Positions 1-9,023 of a stretch of DNA of 45,463 nucleotides are shown here, piece after piece. The DNA is from Stenotrophomonas maltophilia (GTDB lineage: Bacteria > Pseudomonadota > Gammaproteobacteria > Xanthomonadales > Xanthomonadaceae). The notes beneath the pieces are model-generated. The model saw nothing but the letters and a program-made list of their open reading frames with translations, had not been told where the DNA came from and searched no databases. Positions within the stretch are counted from its first letter, which is position 1. Each line of letters opens with the position of its first letter. The position numbers and the translations under genes are program-made. The DNA lies in NCBI GenBank assembly GCA_002387845.1, contig DGLB01000049.1, forward strand, positions 35,281-80,743. The letters run 5' to 3'.

Positions 1-74
1 CCCCGCCACGCCCCAGACAGTGGCCGGTGGCCATGGGAAATGCCACGGCAACATCAACGGCGATGTCGATCTGG

Positions 75-134
75 GTCATGCGTTACCGGATGTTGGGGAT
101 TTCACGGCGATCGTCTGTCGACCGATCCCACCGG
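75..134 (-). repeat. 60-bp GTAG-type REP unit, copy 1
   Basis: This is the most diverged copy of the family. It runs from GTCATGCGTTACCGG to a hairpin of GTCG/CGAC words and ends CCCACCGG, where other copies end CCCTACCG. On the minus strand it would read from the GTAG-like end toward GCATGAC. It lies downstream of hisS. Confidence 0.7.
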
Positions 135-398
135 AGCCAAGCATGGCTTTTGATCTTCCATGGCCACCGATGCACTGTCGATGGCGGCTCGGGATGGGCT
201 GGAGGGGGCGTAAGCCGCATGGATGCGGCGACCGAGGCTACACGGACGTACTTGCGCCGTCCCCCGGAACGCCCGTCCCGAGCCGCCAAACCAAGGATGC
301 CGTGAACACCGGCTGTTTGCCCAAGACCAACAGAAGCCGGGCAGCGCCCGGCGGTACGAGACGCATGCCAATGCCGGCTGTTCGCGCAACCCCGGAAA

Positions 399-428
399 CA
401 ACAACGGCACCCGCAGGTGCCGTTGTTG
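399..428 (-). terminator. hisS terminator hairpin
   Basis: A perfect 13-bp stem (399-411 with 416-428) and a 4-base loop sit 21 bp past the hisS stop. On the minus strand the second arm runs into TTGTTGTTT, consistent with an intrinsic terminator. Confidence 0.8.
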
Positions 429-449
429 TTTGAAGCATTCGACAGACGA

Positions 450-1847
450 TCACGCCATCGCGCGGGTCTGTTCCAGTTCTACCTGCAGGGCGCTGGCCAG
501 CTCTTCGCGAGCGACTTCGAACTGCTGTTCGCGCAGCAGGTCCTTTACCGCCACCACGCCGCGGGCCAGTTCGTCTTCGCCGGCCAGCACCACGAAGCGG
601 ATGCCCGCCTTCGCCGCGTACTGGAACTGCTTGCCGATCTTCTTCGGCTCCATCTGCACTTCGGTGTTGATGCCACCGGCGCGCAGGCGGCGCGCCAGGT
701 CCAGCGAATCCGGCAGGCCGCTGTCGTCCATCAGGGCCACCAGCGCGTGCACGCTGCTGTCCTCGATGCCGGCAATCAGCCCGGCTTCCTGCAGCTGCCA
801 GAACAGGCGGCTCAGGCCGATGGAAATGCCCACGCCCGGCAGCTTCGACTTGGTGTAGTGGCTGGCCAGGTCTTCGTACCGGCCGCCCGAGCAGATCGAG
901 CCGATCTGCGGGTGGTCGGTCAACGTGGTTTCGTACACCGTGCCGGTGTAGTAATCCAGGCCGCGCGCAATCGAGAAGTTCAGGCAGTACGACGTTTCCG
1001 GCACGCCCAGCGCCTTCACCAGCGTCAGCACTTCGCGCAACTCGGCCACGCCCACTTTCAGCGTTTCGCTTGCCGCCGCATCCGCCACCAGCGCGTCCAG
1101 CTGCGCCAACGCATCGGCGTGACTGGTCGAGCGCACGGCCACGAACGCCAGGATGCGCTCCACCTGCTCGGCCGGAACATCGAAACCCTCGCCGGTCAGC
1201 GTTTCGCGCACATAGTCCGGACCGCGCTTGTCCAGCTTGTCCACTTCGCGCAGCACCGCCAGCTGGCGCTCACCGTCAGCCACGCCCAGGCTTTCGAAGA
1301 AGCCGCGCATCAGCTTGCGGTTGTTCAGCTGCACCGAGAAGTCGCCAATGCGCAGCTCGGAGAACACCGCGTGGATCACCGCCAGCACTTCCGCGTCGTA
1401 ACGCGTGCTCAGCGTGTCCTTGCCGATCACGTCGATGTCGCACTGGTAGAACTCGCGGAAACGACCGCGCTGGTGACGCTCACCGCGATACACCCGCTGC
1501 ATCTGATAACGGCGGAACGGGAAGGTCAGGTCGTGCTCGTGCTCGGCCACGTAACGTGCCAGTGGCACGGTCAGGTCGAAGCGCAGCGCCAGCTCCGGCA
1601 GCTTTTTCTCGTCGGCTTTGGCCGCATTCTCCAGCGCGCCGGTCGACTGTGCGAAGTACACCTGGCGCTCGGTCTCACCACCCGACTTGGTCAACAGCAC
1701 ATCCGACAGCTCGAACACCGGGGTTTCCACCGGCAGGAACCCGAACCGCTCGTAATTGCGGCGGATGACGTCCAGCATGCGCTGGAACGCGATCTGCTGG
1801 CGCGGCAGCAGTTCCAGGGTGCCAGGCGGCGTACGGGGCTTGATCAC
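450..1847 (-). CDS. hisS: Histidine-tRNA ligase
   Basis: The enzyme charges tRNA-His with histidine in the cytoplasm, as a class II synthetase dimer. The sequence shows the class II core: the motif 2 region with FRYQMQRVYRGER, the histidine-specific ARGLDYYTG segment and the SGGRYEDL segment. A C-terminal anticodon-binding domain (about residues 370-465) follows. I chose a GTG start because AGGAG lies 8 bases upstream and the protein then begins VIKPRTPPGT, where homologues begin. An upstream in-frame ATG would add 35 residues that do not look like protein. Length is 465 aa, normal for the family. It is transcribed alone, divergently from the FNR-type gene, and ends at a strong hairpin. Confidence 0.97.
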   Translation of the reverse strand: MIKPRTPPGTLELLPRQQIAFQRMLDVIRRNYERFGFLPVETPVFELSDVLLTKSGGETERQVYFAQSTGALENAAKADEKKLPELALRFDLTVPLARYVAEHEHDLTFPFRRYQMQRVYRGERHQRGRFREFYQCDIDVIGKDTLSTRYDAEVLAVIHAVFSELRIGDFSVQLNNRKLMRGFFESLGVADGERQLAVLREVDKLDKRGPDYVRETLTGEGFDVPAEQVERILAFVAVRSTSHADALAQLDALVADAAASETLKVGVAELREVLTLVKALGVPETSYCLNFSIARGLDYYTGTVYETTLTDHPQIGSICSGGRYEDLASHYTKSKLPGVGISIGLSRLFWQLQEAGLIAGIEDSSVHALVALMDDSGLPDSLDLARRLRAGGINTEVQMEPKKIGKQFQYAAKAGIRFVVLAGEDELARGVVAVKDLLREQQFEVAREELASALQVELEQTRAMA

Positions 1848-1988
1848 TTGCGGGGCTCCTGCTCGAAACGTGGGGTGTGCGGACCGCCCATTGTAGCCGC
1901 AGCGGGCCATCTGACCCCAGCGACGGGCTGTAATCCGGCTGAACCGCCGCATGAAGTATCATAAGGGGGTCCCGTTCACTGGCAGCAC

Positions 1989-2750
1989 ATGACCCGGCCC
2001 CACTCCGGCACCGCACTTTCCGCTGTAGACGACCCCGCACCGGGGTGTTCGGCGCTGAAGGACTGCCTGCACTGCTCGGTCCGCCATCTGGCGGTCTGCT
2101 CGGCGCTGTCGCCGGATGAAGTGCATGCGCTGGAGCGGGTCACCGTTTCGCAGCCGCTGCCGCTGGGGGCGACCCTGGCCCGCGCCGGCGAGCCGCGCCA
2201 ACATGTCTATACCTTGACCAGCGGCGCACTGCGGCTGGTACGCACCCTGGCCGATGGCCGCCGCCAGATCAGCGCCTTCGTGCTGCCCGGCGACTACCTG
2301 GGCCTGACCGGCAGCGACCATCACCGCTACGACATTGAAGCCATCGCCGACAGCCGCGTGTGCCGGGTGGCGTTGAGCCAGATGAAAGACCTGCGTGCGC
2401 GCTATCCGCACCTGGAGCGCAAACTGCTGCAGCGTGCCTGCCAGGAACTGGACGCCGCCGCCGATGCGGCCCTGGCGCTGGGCCGGCTGCAGCCGGCGGA
2501 AAAGCTGGCTGATTTCCTGCTGCGGCTGGCGGCGCGTGAGGCTCCCTTGGGCGGCAATGCGCTGCGCGTGACCCTGCCGATGGGCCGTGGTGATATTGCC
2601 GACCATCTGGGGCTGACGATGGAAACGGTAAGCCGGACGTTCACCAAGCTGCGGCAGCAGGGGTTGATTGCCCTGCCCCACCTGAACACCGTTGAGATTC
2701 TGGACCAGGACGGGCTGCGCGAGCTTTCGGCGGACGAAGGCTGGGCATAG
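1989..2750 (+). CDS. fnr: FNR/CRP-family oxygen-responsive regulator
   Basis: This is a transcription regulator of the FNR branch of the CRP family. The N-terminus has Cys26, Cys29 and Cys37 (C-x2-C-x7-C, the spacing of FnrN-type proteins) and a further Cys125 in the sensory beta-roll. Together these fit ligands of an oxygen-labile [4Fe-4S] cluster. A cyclic-nucleotide-binding-like fold occupies about residues 40-130. The helix-turn-helix lies at about 201-221 with Glu212, Ser215 and Arg216, the residues that read TTGAT half-sites in FNR. In this family the protein activates genes for low-oxygen growth. The symbol is by family; naming in this genus varies. It is divergent from hisS and is followed by an inverted REP pair that may end transcription. 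Confidence 0.9.
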   Translation: MTRPHSGTALSAVDDPAPGCSALKDCLHCSVRHLAVCSALSPDEVHALERVTVSQPLPLGATLARAGEPRQHVYTLTSGALRLVRTLADGRRQISAFVLPGDYLGLTGSDHHRYDIEAIADSRVCRVALSQMKDLRARYPHLERKLLQRACQELDAAADAALALGRLQPAEKLADFLLRLAAREAPLGGNALRVTLPMGRGDIADHLGLTMETVSRTFTKLRQQGLIALPHLNTVEILDQDGLRELSADEGWA

Positions 2751-2782
2751 GCATCCGTCGTACTGTCGCGACGACATGACCC

Positions 2783-2846
2783 GTAGAGCCGGGCTTGCCC
2801 GGCTGGCCTTTTGCGCGCGAACAGCAGCCGGGCAAGCCCGGCTCTA
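2783..2846. repeat. Inverted pair of GTAG-type REPs
   Basis: GTAGAGCCGGGCTTGCCCGG at the left is mirrored at the right, ending CCGGGCAAGCCCGGCTCTAC, with about 20 bp between. Each half is itself a hairpin, and the two halves can pair over the whole length. The pair lies between the convergent ends of fnr and thrC and probably acts as a bidirectional terminator. Confidence 0.85.
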
Positions 2847-2912
2847 CGTAAACGGTTCACCGAACAGGTGTTTCACCCCATCCGTTCGAGCCGGGCCATG
2901 GCCGCCAGGCCA

Positions 2913-4202
2913 TCACCCCAACAACACCTCTCGCAACGCCGCATACTCCGGCGCACACGGCTCTGCCTTCGCCGGCCGCTCCAGCAGTTCCGCCAATGCC
3001 ACCGGCACCTCCAGCGGCCGCCCGATCAACTGCTCCACCACCGATTCAAACTTCGCCGGATGCGCGGTTGCCGCCACCGCCCAATGCCCCTGCGCGCCTT
3101 CCGCCCGCAGCTGCTCCAGCAGGTGCACCGCCGTGGCCGTATGCGGGCAGAACACTTCCCCTGCTTCGGCATAGCGCCGGGCAATCAGCTCACGAATCGC
3201 CGCATCGTCCACTGACTCGCTGCGGAACGCCCCGCGCAACGCCACATCATCCTCGCCGAACAACCAGCGCAGCCGCTCGAAGTTGCTCGGAGCGCCCACA
3301 TCCATCGCGTTGGCCAACGTCGCCACACTGGTCGCCGGGCTGTATGCCGCACCGTGGAAGAAACGCGGCAGTACCGCGTTCGCATTGGTCGCCAAGGCAA
3401 TCTGCCCGATCGGCAGGCCCATGCCCCGCGCCAGCACCGCCGCCATCGCATTACCCAGGTTGCCGGTGGGCACCACCAGGTTCAGCACCTCGCCGGTGGC
3501 GGCGTGGTGATTCAACGCGGCATCGGCGTAGTAACTCATCTGCGGCAGCCAACGGCCCAGGCTGATGCTGTTGGCCGAACTCAAGGGCACCTGCTTCTGC
3601 AGGTCCTCGTCGCCCAGTGCCTGCTTCACCATCGCCTGGCAATCGTCGAACGAACCGGCCACGCGCAAGGTGCGGATGTTGTCGCCGAAGCAGCCCAGCT
3701 GATGCGCCTGGCGCGGCGAAACCCGGCCATCCGGATACAGCACCACCACGCGGATGCCGGGTTGACGATGGAACGCCGCCGCCACCGCCGCACCGGTATC
3801 GCCCGAGGTCGCCACCACAATGGTCAGCGGGCGGTCTTGGTCACGCTGCAGCCGCGACAGGCTGGCGGACAGGAAGCGCGCGCCGAAGTCCTTGAATGCA
3901 GCGGTGGGACCATGGAACAGCTCCAGCACATGGTCCTGCGGCGTGGACAGCGGCACCAGCGGTGCCGGGAAGGTGAACGCCTGCTCGCACAATCCTGACA
4001 GGTCCGCCTGCAAGGCATCACCGGCAAAGTACGGGGCCAGCACCGCTTCGGCATTGGCGGCCAGACTGCCGCGCGCCGACCACGCCTGCGGCTGCGGCCG
4101 CACCTCCGGAACATACAGGCCACCATCCGGCGCAAGACCGGCGGCCAGCGCCTGGCTGAGCGACGCGGCGGGTGCGGCGTGACGGGTAGAAACGAAATTC
4201 AT
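2913..4202 (-). CDS. thrC: Threonine synthase
   Basis: This PLP enzyme converts O-phosphohomoserine to threonine, the last step of the pathway. The sequence carries the PLP lysine Lys104 in the motif PTAAFKDFGARF, the phosphate-binding ATSGDTGAA segment near residue 130 and a second glycine-rich VPTGNLGNAMA segment. Length (429 aa) matches the proteobacterial class with the N-terminal FVSTRH start. It is third in the thrA-thrB-thrC operon, 34 bp after thrB. An inverted REP pair follows it. Confidence 0.97.
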   Translation of the reverse strand: MNFVSTRHAAPAASLSQALAAGLAPDGGLYVPEVRPQPQAWSARGSLAANAEAVLAPYFAGDALQADLSGLCEQAFTFPAPLVPLSTPQDHVLELFHGPTAAFKDFGARFLSASLSRLQRDQDRPLTIVVATSGDTGAAVAAAFHRQPGIRVVVLYPDGRVSPRQAHQLGCFGDNIRTLRVAGSFDDCQAMVKQALGDEDLQKQVPLSSANSISLGRWLPQMSYYADAALNHHAATGEVLNLVVPTGNLGNAMAAVLARGMGLPIGQIALATNANAVLPRFFHGAAYSPATSVATLANAMDVGAPSNFERLRWLFGEDDVALRGAFRSESVDDAAIRELIARRYAEAGEVFCPHTATAVHLLEQLRAEGAQGHWAVAATAHPAKFESVVEQLIGRPLEVPVALAELLERPAKAEPCAPEYAALREVLLG

Positions 4203-4236
4203 GAGAAATCCTGAAAGTAGAAAGACGAACCCGCGC

Positions 4237-5163
4237 TCACAGCAGATGCGCCGCGGGCGCGTTCAACGGCGAGACCCAGGCCTGGCTGTCAAAGCCGGCC
4301 TCGGCAAACGCCTGCTGCACCGAAGCGCGCGCCGCTTCGGCCGCGTCACGCCGCTCGAACCACGCGAACACGCTGGGGCCCGCACCCGAAATGCTTGCCC
4401 CCATCGCTCCGGCCGCCAGCGCGGTATCGCGGGCCGCTTCAAAGCCGACGATCAAGGCCGCACGGCGCGGTTCCACCAGCACGTCGCGCAGCCCTGCGCG
4501 CACGCGTGCGGCATCGCCGCTGTAGCAGCCACTGATCACCAGCGCGAGGTTGGCGCTCTGCGCCACGAATTCGGACAACGCGTAGTGTCCTTGCAGGGCC
4601 GCGCGCGCACGACGCGTTTCCAGCACCGCATCCGGATGCACCAGCAGACTGTGCCATGCCTCCGGCACCGGCAGCGGTACCAGCTGGTCGGCCGTGCTCA
4701 ACACCAGCCCGCCGAGCAGCATCGGCCCCAGGTTGTCGCCGTGCCGGCCGCCGCTGGCCACCGCCTCGCCGGTGAGTGCGAACGGGTACAGCGCCTCACG
4801 AGACAGCGGCGCATCCAGCAGCGCATTGGCCGCCACCAGGGCGGCCACACAGGACGCCGCCGAACCGCCCATCCCCGAGCCCAGCGGAATGCCCTTGTCG
4901 ATCTCAACTTCAAACCCGAACGGCAGCGCCAACGCTTCACGCAGTGCGATCAATGCCGCACCTGCGGTGTTGGCGGCCGCATCCAGCGGCAGATCCACCG
5001 TGGTGCCACGAATCGCTGCAATACGCACCGTCGGTTCGGCGATGCGCCGCACGCTGACGGTATCCCCGACGTCCGCGATGGCATGCCCCAGAATGTCGAA
5101 ACCCACCGCCACGTTGCCAACCGACGCCGGCGCAAACGCCTTCGCAATTTCGCCTTCGCTCAC
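4237..5163 (-). CDS. thrB: Homoserine kinase
   Basis: This enzyme phosphorylates homoserine with ATP. It is a GHMP kinase: the N-terminal segment ASVGNVAVGFDILG and the nucleotide loop PLGSGMGGSAAS (about residues 93-104) are diagnostic, and the C-terminal SGAGPSVFAWF motif is present. Its start overlaps the thrA stop by 4 bp (ATGA), so it is translationally coupled to thrA. At 308 aa it is of the usual length. Confidence 0.97.
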   Translation of the reverse strand: MSEGEIAKAFAPASVGNVAVGFDILGHAIADVGDTVSVRRIAEPTVRIAAIRGTTVDLPLDAAANTAGAALIALREALALPFGFEVEIDKGIPLGSGMGGSAASCVAALVAANALLDAPLSREALYPFALTGEAVASGGRHGDNLGPMLLGGLVLSTADQLVPLPVPEAWHSLLVHPDAVLETRRARAALQGHYALSEFVAQSANLALVISGCYSGDAARVRAGLRDVLVEPRRAALIVGFEAARDTALAAGAMGASISGAGPSVFAWFERRDAAEAARASVQQAFAEAGFDSQAWVSPLNAPAAHLL

Positions 5164-7685
5164 AGCCGCGCTCCTTCGCCGGCAGCCACCCGCAGCACAT
5201 CGGCGAACACGCCGGCGGCGGTCACTTCCGGGCCCGCGCCCGGGCCCTGCACCACCAGCGGGTTGTCGCAGTAACGGCGCGTGGTGAACGACACCACATT
5301 GTCGGTGAGGCGCAGGTTGGCGAAGGCATGGCTGACCGGCAGCTCCACCAGCCCGACCTGGGCACCCTCGTTCGACAGCCGCGCCACGTAGCGCAGCACC
5401 GCGCCGCGACCACGTGCCTGGGCCAGGCGCTCGGCAAATGCTGCATCCACGCTGGCCAGCCCGGCCATGAAATCGGCCACGCTGGCCTCACGCAGCGATG
5501 CGGGCACCAGGCTTTCCACCTGCACCTGCTCCAGGCTCAGCTCGCGCCCGGCTTCGCGCGCCAGGATGACCAGCTTGCGCGCTACGTCCACGCCGGACAG
5601 GTCATCGCGCGGGTCCGGTTCGGTATAACCAAGTCGCCGCGCTTCAGTGACCAGCTGCGAGAACGGAGCCTGTCCGTCGTACTTGTTGAACAGCCACGCC
5701 AGCGTGCCGGAGAAGATGCCATCAATGGCGAGGATCTCATCGCCGGTATCGACCAGGTCGCGCAGCGTGGTGATCACCGGTAGCCCTGCGCCCACCGTGG
5801 CTTCATAACGGAAGCGCGCGCCGCTGGCGGCCGCCGCGTCGCGAATGGCGTGATAGCGCGCCAGCGGACCGGCACCGGCCTGCTTGTTCGGGGTCACCAC
5901 ATGGATGCCAGCCGCCAGCCAGCCGGCATAGCGCTCGGCCACTTCGGCGCTGCCGCTGCAGTCGATGATCAGTGCGTGCGGCAGGTGGGCGGACAGCAGG
6001 TGCTCGGTGAATTTGTCCAGGTCGGACGCTTCGCCCTGCCCGGCCAGTGCCGCGCGCCAATCGCCACTGAGTCCACGCGGCTCCAGCCGCATGCGGCTGC
6101 GCGACGCCACCGCGCGCAGGCGCAGGTCCACATTGGCGCGGGCCAACAGCCCACCATGCGTGGCCAGCAGCTGGTCCAGCAATGCCGCGCCGACGTTGCC
6201 CGGCCCGATCACCCCGACCGAGAACGTCTGCGGCGACAACCAGAAGCCCGCGTGCGCCGCGCGCAACGCCTTGGTCGCCTGGCCGCTGTCCACCGCGACG
6301 GAGATGTTGCGCTCGGACGAGCCCTGCGCGATGGCCAGAATGTTCACCTGCGCGCGGCCCAGCGATTCAAACAACCGCGCCGCCACGCCCGGCTGCCCGG
6401 CCATGCCGTCGCCCACCGCCGCCAGCACGCTGACGTTGTCGGTCAGCTGCACGCGCTGCACCTGGCCTACGCTCAGTTCATGTGCAAAGGCCTGCAGCAA
6501 GGCTGCACGCGCCGTTGCCGCTTCGGCCTCGCGCACCACGCAGCAGATGGAATGTTCCGAAGATCCCTGCGAGATCATCACCACGGAAACGTGTGCGTTG
6601 CGCAGCGCCGCGAACACGCGCTCGGCGGTGCCTGGCACACCGATCAGCCCGGTGCCTTCCAGGTTCAACAGGGCCAGGTCCGGGCTCAGGGTCAGCCCCT
6701 TGATCGGCCCGCCCACGGTGCGTTCGCCGGTGATGCGGGTACCCGGGTGATCGGGCTGGAAGGTGTTGCGGATGATGATCGGCAGGCCGCGCTCGATCGC
6801 CGGCGACATGGTCTGCGGGTGCACCACCTTGGCTCCGAAGTACGCCAGTTCGCAGGCCTCGTCGTAGCTGAGCGCCTCCAGCTGCACCGCTTCAGGCACC
6901 ACGCGCGGGTCGGCCGAGAGCACGCCGTCCACGTCGGTCCAGATGTGCAGTTCGTCGGCATTGAACAGTGCGGCGAAGATCGCACCGGAATAGTCGCTGC
7001 CGTTGCGGCCCAGGGTGGTGATGCGGTCGCGGCGATCACGTGCCACGAAGCCCGTGGCCACCACGCGGTTGCCCGGCTGCGACTGCCGCCATTCGGCCAG
7101 CCGCAGCGCGCTCTGCTCCCAGTCCACGTCCACGCCCAGTTCCCCGCGGTCCACCACCAGCACGTCGCGCGCATCCAGCACCGCGCAGTCGTGGCCGATG
7201 CTGCGGAAGTAATGCCCCAGCAGGTGCGCCGAATACACCTCACCCAGGCCCTGCACACGGTCCAGCACTTCCGGCGGCAACCCACCGATCACGCCAAGTG
7301 CAGCGAGCACTTCAGCCAGATGATCAAAGCGCGCATCCAGCCACTCCACCGTGGGCCCGGCATGCTCGCCCAGCAGCGCCACCGCCGCACCGCGATGACG
7401 CGCGCGCAGTGCGTGCCAGTCATCGCGCCACTGCGGGGCATCTTCGGCGGCGCGTTCGGCCAGTGCGATCAGCGCGTCGGTAACGCCTTTCATCGCCGAG
7501 ACCACGGTGACCTGCACGGCCTCATCGCGGGCCAGCAGCAACTGGGCCACGTGGCGATACCGCTCGGCATCGGCCACCGAGGTGCCGCCGAACTTGTGCA
7601 CCACCGTGGCGGTGGCGACTTTCAGCGGCGAAAGCGGCGCGGAAGCAGCGGCGGCGTCAGAAGAAGGAGCGACAGCGATGGACAT
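5160..7685 (-). CDS. thrA: Bifunctional aspartate kinase/homoserine dehydrogenase I
   Basis: The fused enzyme catalyses the first and third steps of threonine synthesis. The aspartate kinase domain opens with HKFGGTSVADAERY near residue 30. Two ACT regulatory segments follow (about 310-460), with the repeated motif QGSSE(H/R). The dehydrogenase begins near residue 490 with a Rossmann motif GVIGPGNVGAALL and carries the homoserine dehydrogenase signature in the EATVGAGLPVITTLRDL region. GAGG lies 5 bases before the ATG. It is first in thrABC, behind a Thr/Ile-rich leader peptide. Length (841 aa) is typical of the fusion. Feedback inhibition by threonine is expected from the family and was not tested here. 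Confidence 0.97.
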   Translation of the reverse strand: MSIAVAPSSDAAAASAPLSPLKVATATVVHKFGGTSVADAERYRHVAQLLLARDEAVQVTVVSAMKGVTDALIALAERAAEDAPQWRDDWHALRARHRGAAVALLGEHAGPTVEWLDARFDHLAEVLAALGVIGGLPPEVLDRVQGLGEVYSAHLLGHYFRSIGHDCAVLDARDVLVVDRGELGVDVDWEQSALRLAEWRQSQPGNRVVATGFVARDRRDRITTLGRNGSDYSGAIFAALFNADELHIWTDVDGVLSADPRVVPEAVQLEALSYDEACELAYFGAKVVHPQTMSPAIERGLPIIIRNTFQPDHPGTRITGERTVGGPIKGLTLSPDLALLNLEGTGLIGVPGTAERVFAALRNAHVSVVMISQGSSEHSICCVVREAEAATARAALLQAFAHELSVGQVQRVQLTDNVSVLAAVGDGMAGQPGVAARLFESLGRAQVNILAIAQGSSERNISVAVDSGQATKALRAAHAGFWLSPQTFSVGVIGPGNVGAALLDQLLATHGGLLARANVDLRLRAVASRSRMRLEPRGLSGDWRAALAGQGEASDLDKFTEHLLSAHLPHALIIDCSGSAEVAERYAGWLAAGIHVVTPNKQAGAGPLARYHAIRDAAAASGARFRYEATVGAGLPVITTLRDLVDTGDEILAIDGIFSGTLAWLFNKYDGQAPFSQLVTEARRLGYTEPDPRDDLSGVDVARKLVILAREAGRELSLEQVQVESLVPASLREASVADFMAGLASVDAAFAERLAQARGRGAVLRYVARLSNEGAQVGLVELPVSHAFANLRLTDNVVSFTTRRYCDNPLVVQGPGAGPEVTAAGVFADVLRVAAGEGARL

Positions 7686-7700
7686 GTTGACCTCGATTGA

Positions 7701-7796
7701 GGCCCCGCGTCATCCAGGCTGAAGGGAATTCCCCGCCACCTGGTCTGGTGCGGGGCCGTGGTTTTCGGAAGTTACGCGAAGACGACGGACCGCACC
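7701..7796 (-). promoter_or_regulatory. Candidate thr operon attenuator
   Basis: Several complementary segments compete here on the minus strand. CCCCGCACC (7755-7747) can pair with GGTGGCGGGG (7740-7731) as a terminator-like hairpin. Part of the same segment, CCGCACC, can pair with GGTGCGG (7796-7790) inside the end of the leader peptide. GGCCCCGC (7757-7750) matches GCGGGGCC (7708-7701) just before thrA. Mutually exclusive pairing fits translational attenuation. The U-tract after the hairpin is poor, so the exact terminator is unsure. Confidence 0.6.
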
Positions 7797-7909
7797 GGAC
7801 GAGTGGTACCGGTGGTAATGGTGGTGGTGCCGATGGTGCGGCCAGACGTCTGCGCGCCGCCGACAAGGGCGGTGGTGAGCAGAGCAGCGGTGGCGGCGAT
7901 CAGGACCAT
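7772..7909 (-). CDS. thrL: thr operon leader peptide
   Basis: A 45-residue frame ends 86 bp before thrA. Its second half is packed with threonine and isoleucine codons: the stretch TIGTTTITTGTT has nine Thr and two Ile among 12 residues. This is the composition of the E. coli ThrL attenuator peptide, where scarce charged tRNA-Thr or tRNA-Ile stalls the ribosome and lets transcription reach thrA. The N-terminal part is unusually long and hydrophobic (VLIAATAALLTTALVGG). The Shine-Dalgarno site before this ATG is weak, so the true start could lie elsewhere. Attenuation by Thr/Ile is established for the family; function here is inferred. Confidence 0.75.
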   Translation of the reverse strand: MVLIAATAALLTTALVGGAQTSGRTIGTTTITTGTTRPVRSVVFA

Positions 7910-8036
7910 GTGCCAAGAAAACACCGCCGCCGGGCCGCTTGTCAAGTGTTGCGCTGCAAAAATCCAGACCCGTCCATCTTCACGCAACGTCGTTGAAAAC
8001 GTTACGAATGTGACCATCCAGACCGCCCAACGGTTT

Positions 8037-8987
8037 TCAGCCGACGTGCTCGGCCACCGCACGCGGCGGCCGATGCGCATGCGCACACAGCAGCACCCCC
8101 GAAACCAGGCAGGCGATTGCCAGCAGTTCCATCAGCGTCGGCCAGCGCTGCTGCCACGCGAATCCGTACAGCAGCGCAAACAGGGTTTCGAACACGATCA
8201 TCTGCCCGGTCAGGGTCAACGGCAGGTTCTGGCTGGCGCGGTTCCAACAGGCATTGCCCACCACCGAAGCGACGACCGCCACGCCGGCACTGATCACCCA
8301 GAACCACACCCAATCCGACGAGGCATGCACCGTGGTCGATGGCAGCACGAACGCACTGGGCACCAGCAGCAACGCCAGCCCGCCGGTCGCCACGCCGGTC
8401 AGCAGCGACCAGTCATGCCCGGACAGATCCGGTCGCCGGGCCAGCCAACGGCTGTTGCCGATGGAATACAGCGCCCACGAAAACAGCGCGCCGAACGCAC
8501 ACAGCAGCCCCAGCAGACGCCGCCCCACCGAGCCTTCGGCATGTTCGGCCTGCAGCGCTTCGTAACCCACAAGCGCCACGCCCAGCACACACAAGGCCAG
8601 CGCCGGGGCCAGCTGCTTCAAGGGCACCGCGCCCTTCTCGCGCACGCCCACCAGGGTGACCACGACCGGAATGAGACCCACGATCAGTGACGCTGCCGCA
8701 CCGCCGGCCCATTGCACCGCGTTGGAGAGCAGCACGAAATAGACCAGGTTGCCGGCCAGACTGAGCCACAGCAGCCCCTTCCATTCGGCCGCACCGATGC
8801 GCGTGCGCAGTTCCTTCCAGCGCGGGGCCAGCAGGACGATCGCGATCAGGCCGTAGACCAGGTAGCGTCCGGCCGACAGCTGCACCGCACTGAACTGGCT
8901 GAGCACGGCAGGAGCCAGGAACACCACGCCCCACAGCGCGCCAGCGGCGACGCCGTTGGCAATGCCAACGCCCATTGAACGGTTCAT
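8037..8987 (-). CDS. DMT-family (EamA) inner-membrane transporter
   Basis: The protein is strongly hydrophobic, with about ten predicted membrane helices in two five-helix halves, the layout of EamA/RhaT-type drug and metabolite exporters. The first helix begins GVAAGALWGVVFLAP, and a second-half copy begins SGHDWSLLTGVATGGLALLL. Substrate cannot be read from sequence. It lies 36 bp downstream of an AraC-type regulator on the same strand, so the regulator probably controls it. Confidence 0.85.
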   Translation of the reverse strand: MNRSMGVGIANGVAAGALWGVVFLAPAVLSQFSAVQLSAGRYLVYGLIAIVLLAPRWKELRTRIGAAEWKGLLWLSLAGNLVYFVLLSNAVQWAGGAAASLIVGLIPVVVTLVGVREKGAVPLKQLAPALALCVLGVALVGYEALQAEHAEGSVGRRLLGLLCAFGALFSWALYSIGNSRWLARRPDLSGHDWSLLTGVATGGLALLLVPSAFVLPSTTVHASSDWVWFWVISAGVAVVASVVGNACWNRASQNLPLTLTGQMIVFETLFALLYGFAWQQRWPTLMELLAIACLVSGVLLCAHAHRPPRAVAEHVG

Positions 8988-9023
8988 CTGACTACGCGGC
9001 TCCGGGTGGGGGGAGCCGGGAGT

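Larger units (their letters stand above)
1..449. other. Non-coding left edge downstream of hisS
   Basis: I see no convincing gene here. Reading frames in this stretch are short, overlap one another on both strands and lack ribosome binding sites. It holds one copy of the 60-bp REP unit (75-134) and the hisS terminator (399-428). Short self-complementary words such as AGCCAAGCATGGCT near 137 suggest further small hairpins. Confidence 0.6.

Noticed and set aside
417..1964. A 515-codon plus-strand frame opposite hisS
   Set aside because: It mirrors hisS and has biased His/Gln/Arg composition with no motif, as antisense frames of GC-rich genes do.
5850..7700. A 616-codon plus-strand frame opposite thrA
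   Set aside because: It is the antisense shadow of thrA; there is no ribosome site or recognisable domain.
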